From Niabella yanshanensis (GTDB taxonomy: Bacteria > Bacteroidota > Bacteroidia > Chitinophagales > Chitinophagaceae), in NCBI RefSeq assembly GCF_034424215.1, contig NZ_CP139960.1, positions 3,782,001 to 3,846,000 on the forward strand: 64,000 nt of DNA, read 5' to 3'. The notes beneath the pieces are model-generated. The model was not told the DNA's origin and did not search any database. It was given only the letters and a program-made list of their open reading frames with translations. Shown piece after piece: positions 1 to 8,653 of the stretch (the stretch's first letter is position 1; every line of letters starts with the position of its first letter). The translations under genes and the position numbers were made by a program.

Positions 1-1
1 A

Positions 2-682
2 GGGGGCGCCTGGCTAAGTCATACATTTGCCAAAACTGTTGATGAGGGTATAGTAAAAATAAGCCCTGAACTTACGATATCAGCAATAGAACCGATGGAA
101 AAAGACATTCCGGAACCGCCACCACCACCTCCGGCACCCAAAGTAGAAGTGCCGAAAATACAGACGATTGCTTTTACCACGCCTGTTATTACGGATAAGG
201 ATATTGTGGAACCGCCGCCTACCCAGGAGGCGCTGACTGATACAAGAATCGGTAATATATCCCAGGATGGGGTTAAGGATATGGGACTTGTTGTAACACC
301 ACCGTCAGAGGGCGATGGAAAGGGACTTGTAGTAGCAAAGCTAAAAGAGGATTTTGATGCAGATAAGATTTTTTATAAAGTGGAAATAGATGCTTCCTAC
401 GTAGGCGACTGGAAGAAGTTTTTAGAACGTAACCTGGTAGGTGAAGTTCCGGTGGACAATGGAGCTGCACCAGGAACCTATACCGTAATTATTCAGTTTA
501 TAGTGGACGCGAGCGGAAATGTAAGTGATATCAAGCCGCTTACCAGCTTCGGTCACGGAATGGAGCAGGAGGCAATGCGGGTTATTAAAAAATCGGGCAA
601 ATGGAATCCCGCAAGGCAAAATAGCGAGTTGGTGAAAGCCTATCGTAAACAACCTATTACCTTCCGGGTGTTAGAACAATAA
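2..682 (+). CDS. Energy transducer TonB, C-terminal part (5' end outside window)
   Basis: The reading frame is open from base 2, so the start lies to the left and the N-terminal membrane anchor is not seen. The visible part has a Pro-rich stretch (EPPPPPPAPKVEVPK) typical of the periplasm-spanning segment of TonB proteins. It then has a C-terminal domain with a YTVIIQFIVDASGNVSDIKP-like strand pattern and the GMEQEAMRVIKKSGKWNPA motif, which is the usual TonB_C signature. TonB passes energy from the ExbB/ExbD motor to outer-membrane receptors. No exb gene follows. An internal ATG at 95 exists but lies inside the Pro-rich segment and is not a convincing start. Confidence 0.85.
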   Translation, partial: GGAWLSHTFAKTVDEGIVKISPELTISAIEPMEKDIPEPPPPPPAPKVEVPKIQTIAFTTPVITDKDIVEPPPTQEALTDTRIGNISQDGVKDMGLVVTPPSEGDGKGLVVAKLKEDFDADKIFYKVEIDASYVGDWKKFLERNLVGEVPVDNGAAPGTYTVIIQFIVDASGNVSDIKPLTSFGHGMEQEAMRVIKKSGKWNPARQNSELVKAYRKQPITFRVLEQ

Positions 683-803
683 AAAACTCTTTTCCTCTCT
701 TCTTTCTTAATGGCTGCGGGTGTGCAAATAGTTTAATTTGTGCATTCGTGGCCATCTGTTTAGGCAATAAGCTGTAATTTCGCAGCACAAAAAACAATCG
801 TAC

Positions 804-1463
804 ATGACGCTTCATCGTGAGGGAAAAGGCTCTATTGCCATTGCAGTTATTTTATTTCTGTTAATCAACGTTATTAGTTACAAATATTTATTCGTTGCTT
901 ATCCGGCTATTTTCTACTTATTACTACTGGTAACATTTGTGTTGCTGGTATTGGTAGTGTCTTTTTTCAGGATACCCAACAGAAGTTATACTGTAGGTAC
1001 AGACACTGTTTTGGCGCCCTGCGATGGTAAGGTAGTAGTAATTGAAGAAGTAGAAGCTGATGAATATTTTAAGGACAGGAGAATACAGGTGTCTATATTC
1101 ATGAGCCCTTTAAACGTACACGTAAACCGCAACCCGGTAAGTGGTGAAGTGGTATATAATCAGTATCATAAAGGGAAATACCTGGTGGCCTGGCATCCTA
1201 AATCATCAACCGAAAATGAGCGCCATACCAACGTATTTAAGGCAGCTAACGGGAAGGAAGTGTTGACCAAACAAATTGCGGGTGCATTAGCCAAACGTAT
1301 TGTAAACTATCTGTCAGTGGGTAACAAAGTGGAGCAGGCAGGAGAAATGGGATTCATTAAATTTGGCTCCCGGGTAGATTTATTGCTCCCTCTTGATGCA
1401 GATATAAAAGTGAAGATTGGCGATATTGCTGTAGGTGGGATCACTGAAGTAGCCCGTTGGTAA
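804..1463 (+). CDS. psd: Phosphatidylserine decarboxylase, short archaeal-type (PSD-A) family
   Basis: 219 residues, the usual length of the short Psd family. It converts phosphatidylserine to phosphatidylethanolamine. Two N-terminal membrane helices (about residues 10-55) are followed by the catalytic domain with CDGKVVVIEE, the SIFMSPLNVHVNRNPVSG motif holding conserved His residues, and the self-cleavage site FGSRVDLLLP near the C-terminus. There the Gly-Ser bond is processed to form the pyruvoyl group. The gene stands after a 121-base spacer; a possible -7 box TAATTTCG lies at 775-782. No phosphatidylserine synthase gene is adjacent. Confidence 0.93.
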   Translation: MTLHREGKGSIAIAVILFLLINVISYKYLFVAYPAIFYLLLLVTFVLLVLVVSFFRIPNRSYTVGTDTVLAPCDGKVVVIEEVEADEYFKDRRIQVSIFMSPLNVHVNRNPVSGEVVYNQYHKGKYLVAWHPKSSTENERHTNVFKAANGKEVLTKQIAGALAKRIVNYLSVGNKVEQAGEMGFIKFGSRVDLLLPLDADIKVKIGDIAVGGITEVARW

Positions 1464-1487
1464 CAGAGTATTAATTAAACCATTAAA

Positions 1488-1928
1488 ATGAACAACATGA
1501 AGCATATCTTTTTATTAGCCGCAGTGGCATTTTGTATGACTAGCCAGGCGCAGCGTAGCTACGAGGAGCAGGTTCAGAAAACCGTAACCCAGTTTGTTAA
1601 AGCTTTAGAAGATAGTGACCTGAAATCTTTGAGCAGCCTGACGGTGTCTAAGTTAACTTACGGGCATTCCAGCGGGAAAATTGAAAATAAAGAACAATTT
1701 TTACAGACCTTTAAAACGGGCGCATCAGATTTTGTAAAGATCAATATCTCCGGTCAAACGATAGATATTGCCGGAACTACAGCGATAGTAAGGCATTTGT
1801 TTGATGCAGATACCAATGATAATAACAAGCCGGGACACGTTACATTAAAAGTGATGACTGTTTGGCAAAAGCAGGGTGCCAAATGGATTTTATTGGCCCG
1901 GCAGGCGGTTAAGCCTCCTGTGCAATAA
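1488..1928 (+). CDS. Secreted NTF2-like (DUF4440-type) protein
   Basis: 146 residues. The N-terminus is a clear signal peptide (MKHIFLLAAVAFCMTSQAQ, counting from the second Met). The rest has the alpha+beta pattern of the SnoaL/NTF2-like fold: a helix FVKALEDSDLKSLSSL, a loop with LTYGHSSGKIENKEQFLQ, and strands TTAIVRHLFDAD and VMTVWQKQGAKWILLARQAV. Such Bacteroidota proteins are annotated as nuclear transport factor 2 family; no substrate can be assigned. The start could be 1488 or the ATG at 1497. The gene follows psd by 24 bases and ends in a shared terminator at 1948-1976. Confidence 0.75.
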   Translation: MNNMKHIFLLAAVAFCMTSQAQRSYEEQVQKTVTQFVKALEDSDLKSLSSLTVSKLTYGHSSGKIENKEQFLQTFKTGASDFVKINISGQTIDIAGTTAIVRHLFDADTNDNNKPGHVTLKVMTVWQKQGAKWILLARQAVKPPVQ

Positions 1929-1947
1929 GAGATTAATTATATGTAGT

Positions 1948-1976
1948 AAAAAGAGTGTTTATGGACACTCTTTTTT
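1948..1976. terminator. Bidirectional intrinsic terminator
   Basis: Perfect 11-bp stem AAAAAGAGTGT / ACACTCTTTTT with loop TTATGG. The A and T runs let it work in both directions. It sits between the convergent NTF2-like gene and the TPR gene. Confidence 0.85.
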
Positions 1977-1977
1977 A

Positions 1978-2574
1978 TTACCAGTCTTTCCCAACACTAC
2001 CTCCAAATTGCGTTTTTTTATTGGAGACCTTATTCTGTGTATTTTTTTCTTTTTGTTCCAGCCTGTTTAACTGTTGCTGGGCCTGATTTTGGTTCAGTTT
2101 GGACGGCGATTGCCGGGGCTTCTGATCGCCACCGCCTCCTCCGCCACTTTTCTTCAGTTCTGATAAAGCTTTTTGCAGGTTTTCCCTGGCATTGTTGTCC
2201 TGGCTATTTAAACGAAGCGCTTTTTTATAAGCCTCAATGCTTTCTTCTATTTTATTTTGGCTGCTGTAAACAACACCGGCATTATAGTGCGCGCCCGATT
2301 TTAATAAATCAGTGGCTTTAGGAGATGCGCTTACCTGGTCGTAAGCTTTCAATGCTTCATCCACTTTTTTTTGTTTGTACAATGCAGTGCCTTTATTTAA
2401 AAGAGCTGTGTACTTGTACGGTTCCTCGGTTACCTTATTGTAGCTGGCCACAGCTTCCGCCAACTGCCCTTTTTTGAAGAATTCGTTTCCCTCTTTAATA
2501 AAACTTTGCTGGTTTTGAGCTTTGCCAGCTACCAGGCTCGTGGAAAAAGATATGAGTAAGATAAATCTTCGCAT
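1978..2574 (-). CDS. BatC-like tetratricopeptide repeat protein
   Basis: 198 residues with a signal peptide (about 1-19, ending KAQ). TPR-like helical repeats cover about residues 25-130 (NEFFKKGQLAEAVASYNKV, ALLNKGTALYKQKKVDEALK, AHYNAGVVYSSQNKIEESIE). The tail is low-complexity with a run of six Gly, and the C-terminus LNRLEQKEKNTQNKV...KDW is characteristic of BatC/BatE proteins. It lies 30 bases downstream of the VWA gene on the same strand, so the pair is probably co-transcribed. Bat proteins were named for aerotolerance in Bacteroides; they are thought to act at the membrane with an adjacent MoxR ATPase, which is not present here. Confidence 0.82.
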   Translation of the reverse strand: MRRFILLISFSTSLVAGKAQNQQSFIKEGNEFFKKGQLAEAVASYNKVTEEPYKYTALLNKGTALYKQKKVDEALKAYDQVSASPKATDLLKSGAHYNAGVVYSSQNKIEESIEAYKKALRLNSQDNNARENLQKALSELKKSGGGGGGDQKPRQSPSKLNQNQAQQQLNRLEQKEKNTQNKVSNKKTQFGGSVGKDW

Positions 2575-2604
2575 CTGTATTTTGTTAACAAACCAACAAC
2601 TGCC

Positions 2605-3612
2605 TTACTTTGCTGCCGGCTTTTTTCCTTCCGGCAATAATTGTTCCCCTATCAACAGTAAAATCATTACCGCCACAAATACCCAGAAATAATAAGAGAA
2701 ACTCATAAGGCTGGTATCTCCGGTTACCTTTTTATCTATTTGTGAGAGGTTTGCCGAGATCTGTTTAACAGCAGCATCGCTGTTCTCTAAATGAACATAC
2801 ACGCCGGCGGTATTGGCGGCAATCTGTTTTAACTCCTGTTCATTCAATTTTGATATTATTTCAGCGCCCGTTTCCTCATCTATTTTATGTCCCCGGGTAG
2901 AGTCATCCGGAATAAAACTGCCCGTGGGTGAACCAATACCTACTGTGTTAACCATCAACCCTCGTTTGGACAATTCTTTTGACATATCAATCGCCTCTTC
3001 ATCATGATCCTCCCCATCGGAAATTAAAACAACCGCCCTGTATTTAGCGTCTCTATCGCCAAAAGCTTTCAGGCTTTCCTGCAGTGCATCGCTGATAATA
3101 GTGCCTTTCATTGGTACCGCATCAGGTGAGGCTTCGTTTACAAACATTTGAGCGGCTCCATGATCTGTACTAAGCGGCATTTGTACATAAGCCTTTCCCG
3201 CAAAAAGAATCAGACCTACGCGGCTATCGGGCATTGCATCCATCATTTTGCTGATAAATTGCTTGGCGCGTTCGAGCCTGTTGGGCTCAATATCTTCCGC
3301 AAGCATACTCCGGCTTACATCCAGGGCAAAAACTAAATCAATGCCTTTTCGCGTAATCCCATCGTTACCCCCCGGTTTTCGCAGGTTCATAACCGCCAGC
3401 ACACCCATGGCAAAAGCGACACAAACCAGCATGAATTTTAAGGTAAAACGTTTCGGACTGTACCGGTGTATCAGAGATTTCACCAGCGAAGGATTGCCTA
3501 TATTTTTTATGATGCGTCTCTTCCATTTTTTTACGCCCCAAAAAAGAAGCGCAAAAATGAGCAATACCGCAAAAAGCCAAATAAAAATGGTATATTGAAA
3601 TTGAAAGCCCAA
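2605..3612 (-). CDS. BatA/BatB-like VWA domain membrane protein
   Basis: 335 residues. Two membrane helices near the N-terminus (about 6-25 and 58-77) are followed by a von Willebrand A domain from about residue 88 to 290, and a final helix at about 305-322. The MIDAS metal site is intact: ALDVSRSM gives DxSxS, GTIISDAL supplies the Thr and LISDGEDHD the distal Asp. This is the usual Bat architecture. The next upstream gene is an unrelated beta-lactamase, so only one VWA gene is present instead of the common batA-batB pair. The start is supported by the conserved short N-terminus before the first helix. Confidence 0.88.
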   Translation of the reverse strand: MGFQFQYTIFIWLFAVLLIFALLFWGVKKWKRRIIKNIGNPSLVKSLIHRYSPKRFTLKFMLVCVAFAMGVLAVMNLRKPGGNDGITRKGIDLVFALDVSRSMLAEDIEPNRLERAKQFISKMMDAMPDSRVGLILFAGKAYVQMPLSTDHGAAQMFVNEASPDAVPMKGTIISDALQESLKAFGDRDAKYRAVVLISDGEDHDEEAIDMSKELSKRGLMVNTVGIGSPTGSFIPDDSTRGHKIDEETGAEIISKLNEQELKQIAANTAGVYVHLENSDAAVKQISANLSQIDKKVTGDTSLMSFSYYFWVFVAVMILLLIGEQLLPEGKKPAAK

Positions 3613-3686
3613 TATATGGTGAGTTTATCTCAATGATTCAACTTTCCTGCCAATAACACAGGTCAGCAAAATTAAGAAACAGGCTT

Positions 3687-4529
3687 CTACATCGCTCCTT
3701 CGAAAAAGCCATATTCTTTTAAAATATCCTTAAGAATTTTTAGTCTTACATCTTTCATATTATAGTTGGGATCAGCAGATTCTACGTTTAGTACAAAGAA
3801 ATAAGGATGTTTATTCTCCTCAATCCAACCTACTATCCAGCCAAGGGCATGGCCTTTCTCCGTAAAACCCCAGCCCGTTTTATAGCCAAGTCTGTAATTA
3901 GAATTGTCTTCAAACAACATCGCATGCTTTACTTTTTGCTGGTATACCTTAAAAAAGGGCAGCTCGTCGAAATACAGCTTTTTTACTATTCCCAAATTTT
4001 GATCGGGTGTTATCTTAACCGAATTATCCAGCCAGAAGCTATCTATTTTTGAGATTTTGTAAGTTTTCTTATCCTTGCCGGCGCCATATTTCAACGAATC
4101 CAGCCAGAATTGCATGGTATCCCTCCCAATCCGGCGGGCCACTTCCTGGTAATAGGGGACCGACGAAACCCTGAATGCCTGGTACATATTCAGGTCCTTG
4201 TTCCAATCGGGTATATTACGGGTAATGCCATCCCAGGGAATTATCATGCTATCGCTGGAGATCTTACCTGTTTGCAGGCCTATTAAAGAATTGATGATCT
4301 TAAAGGTAGAAGCAGGTAAATAAGTGCTGTCCCGGTAACGTTTCAGGTTATGAACAGTAAATAACCCTGTACCATTATTATACAACGCAAAACACCCATC
4401 AAGTTGATGCGCATCAAAATACTTTTTAGGGGTATTGTCTTCTTTCACATTATTCTGGGTGCAGGAAACCATCAGTATTGCCAATGCTAACCCTATGAAT
4501 AAGAATGAGAAGTAGTTTCTGTTTCGCAT
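3687..4529 (-). CDS. Class D (OXA-type) beta-lactamase, predicted lipoprotein
   Basis: About 280 residues. The lipobox ILMVSC follows a hydrophobic segment, so the mature protein should be lipid-anchored. Serine active-site motifs are visible: PASTFKIINS (S-x-x-K), VSSVPYY (S-x-V), GYKTGWGF (K-T-G) and the FWLDNS segment. The class D Y-G-N motif reads YGA here. It would hydrolyse beta-lactams through an acyl-serine intermediate. An upstream ATG at 4571 adds 14 hydrophilic residues. A -7 box TATTTTTG on the minus strand (4587-4580) would put the transcript start near 4573, so the ATG at 4529, which gives a normal short signal-peptide n-region, is preferred. Confidence 0.88.
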   Translation of the reverse strand: MRNRNYFSFLFIGLALAILMVSCTQNNVKEDNTPKKYFDAHQLDGCFALYNNGTGLFTVHNLKRYRDSTYLPASTFKIINSLIGLQTGKISSDSMIIPWDGITRNIPDWNKDLNMYQAFRVSSVPYYQEVARRIGRDTMQFWLDSLKYGAGKDKKTYKISKIDSFWLDNSVKITPDQNLGIVKKLYFDELPFFKVYQQKVKHAMLFEDNSNYRLGYKTGWGFTEKGHALGWIVGWIEENKHPYFFVLNVESADPNYNMKDVRLKILKDILKEYGFFEGAM

Positions 4530-4579
4530 ATTTGTTTTATCCGGACCGTTGTTATTATTCTGACTGTTCATAATTGCTG

Positions 4580-4587
4580 CAAAAATA
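4580..4587 (-). promoter_or_regulatory. -7 promoter box of the beta-lactamase gene
   Basis: TATTTTTG on the minus strand matches the Bacteroidota TAnnTTTG box. No clear -33 TTTG is present at the expected distance. Confidence 0.45.
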
Positions 4588-4669
4588 GGTGTAGCAACGG
4601 GTTAGCTTATGATTTTAGTATTTTTTTAATTGGCAGGTGGCATAAGTATTGTTATATTACTATGTATAA

Positions 4670-5245
4670 GTGATTATGCAGGAATTAATAACCACATATA
4701 ACCCTTTAAATGATTACCGGTTAATCATTGATCCTGCGCAAGCAATTAAGAAGAAAATTGCAGAGATAAAGACATTGTTTGATGAGCAATATAAAGGATT
4801 GGTAATTGCGGGCGGGCAGGCTTTTATTTATCTGGCTGAATTTAGTGACTATGAGGTCAACGAACAGGCAACCACCGATCGGATTGACAGGATTGCCTTG
4901 GGATCAATGCCCTTTAAATTGCATCTCAAGAATTTTGGTGAACTTGAGCAAAGGGAAATTTATATAGGAATCGAAAACCTGATACCTCTCCAGCTTTTAT
5001 CTGATCAGGTGGCGGCAACTCTTTCGCGGGTCCCGGAGGCGCGGATCAATAAGATACCCCGGGTGACTGTTGCTAAAGGGCTCCAGGTTTTTCAATTTAA
5101 AAAAAGCTGGGAGGAGTATGAGAAGAAGAGCTTCTCCGCTACGTTCATTGCCAACGAAATGTTGCTGCTGAAGCGTATGGAAGGCTTCAGTAGCTGGCAA
5201 ATATTGAAAAGAATGAGATTTCAGAATCTCGTTATCACCTACTAG
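4670..5245 (+). CDS. Degenerate 2'-5' RNA ligase-like (2H phosphoesterase) protein
   Basis: 191 residues, no signal peptide. The overall pattern resembles the Bacteroidota 2'-5' RNA ligase (LigT-like) family: an N-terminal strand YRLIIDP, the region FIYLAEFSDYEV, FKLHLKNFGELEQREIYIGIEN, and PRVTVAKGLQ followed by WEEYEKKSFSATFIANEMLLLKR. In active members the two catalytic motifs are H-x-T/S. Here the first position reads AFIYL and the second PRVTV, so neither catalytic His is seen. It may be a nucleotide- or RNA-binding relic. Family assignment is by pattern only. Its stop codon shares the CTAG palindrome with the stop of the convergent DUF5009 gene. Confidence 0.55.
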   Translation: MIMQELITTYNPLNDYRLIIDPAQAIKKKIAEIKTLFDEQYKGLVIAGGQAFIYLAEFSDYEVNEQATTDRIDRIALGSMPFKLHLKNFGELEQREIYIGIENLIPLQLLSDQVAATLSRVPEARINKIPRVTVAKGLQVFQFKKSWEEYEKKSFSATFIANEMLLLKRMEGFSSWQILKRMRFQNLVITY

Positions 5246-6402
5246 ACCTTTATATAGATCTTCTTCTTATCCAGCCACCAGCAAATCGCCCACATAAAAA
5301 TGATAACGGTTAATGCATACATCAAAGACCCTAATTTTGGATCACCCGGGATATTGACATAGATCTTCCTGTAAAGAAAGTTCCAGAAATTAACCCCCTC
5401 ATCCGAGGTGAAAAGACCGGCAGTTTTAGGTAAAAAAGCGCTCAGAGAAAAAATAAACAGGGCATTCTTGCCAAATACTTCAAAAAAACGGGTAGGGAAG
5501 CCTTTGTAGTTTTTCACTTCGATCAAATAGATCATAGTGCTTAGGGTGATTATGGCGAGCCCAACGGTATATACTGTATAGGAACTGGTCCATATCTTTT
5601 TATTAATAGGAAAAACCATATCCCAGCAAAACCCAGTAAGAAGCAATGCCACTCCTGCAACAAATAAACCGGTCAGCATTTTATAAATAGCCGAAGGCTC
5701 TGTTGAGCTCGCAGTATTCTTAATATACGATCCTACAAAAAAGCCAAAAATCACTTCAACAATAGCGGGTATGGTGCTTAATAATCCTTCGGGGTCAAAA
5801 GCTACACCTTCTCCTTTATACATATGCGGAATACCAAGGATGAGTTTATCTACATTGGTGCCAAACCAACCCTCCAGGCTGTAGGGGTCTGACGGATTAC
5901 CCAGCAGGCAAATGGCCCAGTATACCAGCAAGAGCATCAATGAGAAGAGCCAGGCTGCTTTGGGCTTCAGGTAAAAAACAATGGCTGAAGCAAAGAAGTA
6001 GCATACGGCGATACGTTGTAAAACGCCAAAAATACGCACCCCTTTTTCGTTGTTATGCTGGTTTACCCAGCTAATAAATTCCAGGCTACCCTCGTGCCAC
6101 CTTACAAATGGGTACCAGTTCAAAAAAAGACCGATAGCAAAAATGAGGACCGAACGTTTAATTACTTTTCTCCAGAATACACCGGGGCCCTGTTCTTTTA
6201 ACCGCGGCAATACAAATGCCATAGCATTGCCAACAGCAAAAAGGAAAAATGGGAAAACCAGGTCTGTTGGCGTAAGGCCATGCCAGGGAGCATGTTTTAG
6301 CGGGGCGAAAATCTGTGACCAGCTGCCGGGGTTATTTACCAGGATCATGAGGCAAACAGTGGCGCCTCTGAAAATGTCTAAAGAACGGTAGCGTATCTTC
6401 AT
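5242..6402 (-). CDS. DUF5009 / heparan-alpha-glucosaminide N-acetyltransferase-like membrane protein
   Basis: 386 residues and about ten predicted membrane helices. The N-terminus YRSLDIFRGATVCLMILVNN and the following HAPWHGLTPTDLVFPFFLFAVG are hallmarks of the NagX/HGSNAT-like acyltransferase family. In that family a conserved His in the WHG...DLVFPFFLF region is thought to accept an acetyl group. The C-terminus WAICWWLDKKKIYIKV is also typical. The family acetylates amino sugars across a membrane; the substrate here is unknown. In Bacteroidota such genes often accompany glycan use, but none is adjacent. Confidence 0.83.
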   Translation of the reverse strand: MKIRYRSLDIFRGATVCLMILVNNPGSWSQIFAPLKHAPWHGLTPTDLVFPFFLFAVGNAMAFVLPRLKEQGPGVFWRKVIKRSVLIFAIGLFLNWYPFVRWHEGSLEFISWVNQHNNEKGVRIFGVLQRIAVCYFFASAIVFYLKPKAAWLFSLMLLLVYWAICLLGNPSDPYSLEGWFGTNVDKLILGIPHMYKGEGVAFDPEGLLSTIPAIVEVIFGFFVGSYIKNTASSTEPSAIYKMLTGLFVAGVALLLTGFCWDMVFPINKKIWTSSYTVYTVGLAIITLSTMIYLIEVKNYKGFPTRFFEVFGKNALFIFSLSAFLPKTAGLFTSDEGVNFWNFLYRKIYVNIPGDPKLGSLMYALTVIIFMWAICWWLDKKKIYIKV

Positions 6403-6510
6403 TATTTAATGTGATAAGAGCTATAAATATACTATTTAAAGGGAGGAAATAGGATAAACCAGCAAGCAACATCGGTGAAACATGAATTTCATGGTAAACG
6501 GCCATACTGT

Positions 6511-6518
6511 TATATTTG
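6511..6518 (+). promoter_or_regulatory. -7 promoter box upstream of rfbB
   Basis: TATATTTG matches TAnnTTTG exactly and lies 39 bases before the rfbB start. A weak TTTC is present 20 bases upstream. Confidence 0.55.
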
Positions 6519-6557
6519 CACACTATTCGGCTTATATAAAAAAAATATTAGAAATCT

Positions 6558-7613
6558 ATGGCTAAAAAGACCATTGTTATTACGGGTGGGGCTGGTTTTA
6601 TTGGCTCACATGTGGTGAGATTATTTGTAACTAAGTATCCTGACTATAAAATAGTGAACCTTGATGCCCTTACTTACGCGGGTAACCTTGAGAATCTGAA
6701 AGACATTCAGGATCAGCCCAACTATATTTTTGAAAAAGCCAATATTGTAGACGCTGAAGCAGTGAAAGCTGTTTTTCAAAAGCATAATCCCGATGGCGTT
6801 ATTCACCTTGCCGCTGAAAGTCATGTAGACCGATCAATCACCTCTCCATTAGATTTTGTATATACGAATGTAATCGGTACGGTAAACCTGTTGAACGCTA
6901 CCAAAGAGCTGTGGAAGGACAATTATGAGGGCAAAAGATTTCATCATGTATCAACTGATGAGGTATACGGCGCTTTAGGGGATACCGGTTTTTTCACAGA
7001 AGAGACTTCTTACGATCCTCATTCTCCTTATTCTGCATCTAAAGCTTCTTCAGATCATTTTGTATACGCTTATGCTGATACTTATGGTCTTCCTGTAGTT
7101 TTAACCAACTGCTCCAACAATTATGGACCTAACCATTTCCCGGAGAAGTTAATTCCGCTGATGATTCATAATATCATCAACAATAAGCCGCTTCCGGTTT
7201 ATGGAGATGGTAAGTACACCCGGGATTGGTTGTATGTAATTGACCATGCAAGAGCCATCGACCTGGTTTTCCATGAAGGGAAAGGCAGTGAGAAGTACAA
7301 TGTGGGAGGCTTTAATGAGTGGAAGAATATTGATTTGGTAAAGCTGCTTTGCCAACAAATGGATGAAAAATTGGGCCGTGAAGCAGGCACCAGTGAGCAA
7401 CTGATCACTTTTGTAAAAGACCGTCCCGGTCACGATTTACGATACGCGATCGACGCCACCAAAATCAACAAAGAATTAGGCTGGTCTCCTTCCGTAACCT
7501 TTGAAGAAGGTTTGTCCAAAACCATCGACTGGTTTTTAAGCAATAAAGAATGGCTTGAAAATGTAACCAGTGGTGATTATCAGAACTATTATAATAAACA
7601 GTACGCAGAATAA
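6558..7613 (+). CDS. rfbB: dTDP-glucose 4,6-dehydratase
   Basis: 351 residues, the normal length for RmlB/RfbB. This cytosolic extended SDR enzyme turns dTDP-glucose into dTDP-4-keto-6-deoxyglucose. The NAD-binding loop GGAGFIG is at residues 10-16. HLAAESHVDRSI and VSTDEVYG follow, and the catalytic YxxxK is Y158-SAS-K162. RDWLYVIDHARAI and RPGHDLRYAIDATKI near the C-terminus are family signatures. rfbA follows 40 bases downstream, so the two form one unit. rfbC and rfbD, which would complete dTDP-rhamnose, are not next to them. Confidence 0.96.
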   Translation: MAKKTIVITGGAGFIGSHVVRLFVTKYPDYKIVNLDALTYAGNLENLKDIQDQPNYIFEKANIVDAEAVKAVFQKHNPDGVIHLAAESHVDRSITSPLDFVYTNVIGTVNLLNATKELWKDNYEGKRFHHVSTDEVYGALGDTGFFTEETSYDPHSPYSASKASSDHFVYAYADTYGLPVVLTNCSNNYGPNHFPEKLIPLMIHNIINNKPLPVYGDGKYTRDWLYVIDHARAIDLVFHEGKGSEKYNVGGFNEWKNIDLVKLLCQQMDEKLGREAGTSEQLITFVKDRPGHDLRYAIDATKINKELGWSPSVTFEEGLSKTIDWFLSNKEWLENVTSGDYQNYYNKQYAE

Positions 7614-7653
7614 CCTGCCCCTGTCCATTATACCTTAAATCTAATCAACAGAA

Positions 7654-8511
7654 ATGAAAGGAATTATCCTGGCCGGCGGATCCGGTACGCGCTTATATCC
7701 CATTACGAAGGCTATCAGTAAGCAGCTAATGCCTATTTATGATAAGCCGATGATCTATTATCCCTTGTCTGTATTAATGATGGCAGGTATCAACGAGGTG
7801 TTAATTATTACTACTCCGGAGGATAATGCCGGTTTTCAAAGATTATTAGGAGATGGATCCCGAATTGGTTGCAGGTTTGAGTATGCGGTGCAGGAAGTGC
7901 CTAACGGCCTGGCGCAAGCTTTTGTTATTGGGGCCGAATTTATCGGAAATGATAAGGTCGCTCTTGTTTTAGGAGATAATATTTTTTATGGATCTGGTTT
8001 AGGAACCCAGCTAAAGAAATTAACAGATGTAGAGGGCGGGTATGTTTTTGCCTACCAGGTAAGCGATCCCGAGAGATACGGCGTAGTTGAGTTTGATGAC
8101 AACAGGAAGGCCATTTCTATAGAAGAAAAGCCTCAACAGCCTAAATCCAATTTTGCAGTTCCGGGACTTTATTTTTATGACAATTCTGTTGTTGACATTG
8201 CGCGGCAGTTAGAACCTTCAGCCCGCGGCGAATATGAAATTACAGATGTAAACAAAATTTACCTGAAGGAGGAGAAGCTACATGTTGCAGTTTTGGACAG
8301 GGGTACCGCCTGGCTGGATACAGGAACCTTCGACTCGTTAACCGATGCCGCCGAATTTGTTCGGGTGATTGAAAAACGGCAGGGAACTAAAATAGGATGT
8401 ATAGAAGAGATAGCCTGGCGTAACGGGTTCATTACGAAAGAGAAACTGAATGTTTTAGGCGATGAGTTGATTAAAAGCGGTTATGGTGAATATCTAAAAA
8501 AACTATTATAA
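7654..8511 (+). CDS. rfbA: Glucose-1-phosphate thymidylyltransferase
   Basis: 285 residues. It makes dTDP-glucose from dTTP and glucose-1-phosphate, the step before RfbB. The nucleotide-binding signature [20 protein letters not shown] lies at about residues 8-27. [23 protein letters not shown], the [20 protein letters not shown] segment and [14 protein letters not shown] complete the RmlA pattern. The start ATGAAAGGAATTATC begins directly at the first beta strand, so no other start is likely. Confidence 0.96.
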   Translation: MKGIILAGGSGTRLYPITKAISKQLMPIYDKPMIYYPLSVLMMAGINEVLIITTPEDNAGFQRLLGDGSRIGCRFEYAVQEVPNGLAQAFVIGAEFIGNDKVALVLGDNIFYGSGLGTQLKKLTDVEGGYVFAYQVSDPERYGVVEFDDNRKAISIEEKPQQPKSNFAVPGLYFYDNSVVDIARQLEPSARGEYEITDVNKIYLKEEKLHVAVLDRGTAWLDTGTFDSLTDAAEFVRVIEKRQGTKIGCIEEIAWRNGFITKEKLNVLGDELIKSGYGEYLKKLL

Positions 8512-8565
8512 CAAAATTGCGGAAAATAAATTATTCAAATGGTACACAATCTTTATTTTTAAAGA

Positions 8566-8573
8566 TACATTTG
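8566..8573 (+). promoter_or_regulatory. -7 promoter box upstream of the UDP-glucose dehydrogenase gene
   Basis: TACATTTG fits TAnnTTTG. It lies 80 bases before the start codon, giving a leader of about 70 bases that contains a strong hairpin. Confidence 0.45.
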
Positions 8574-8606
8574 CTGATCATAAACCAAATTAATAAAGCC
8601 TTCTAA

Positions 8607-8631
8607 GTTGTCGGTTGAGTCAATCGGCAAC
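8607..8631 (+). promoter_or_regulatory. Leader hairpin before UDP-glucose dehydrogenase
   Basis: GTTGTCGGTTG pairs with CAATCGGCAAC across a three-base loop: 11 pairs, two of them G-U. No T run follows, so it is not a terminator. It sits 22 bases before the ATG and may affect translation or mRNA stability. Confidence 0.5.
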
Positions 8632-8653
8632 AGTTTATCAATAAAATTTTAAT

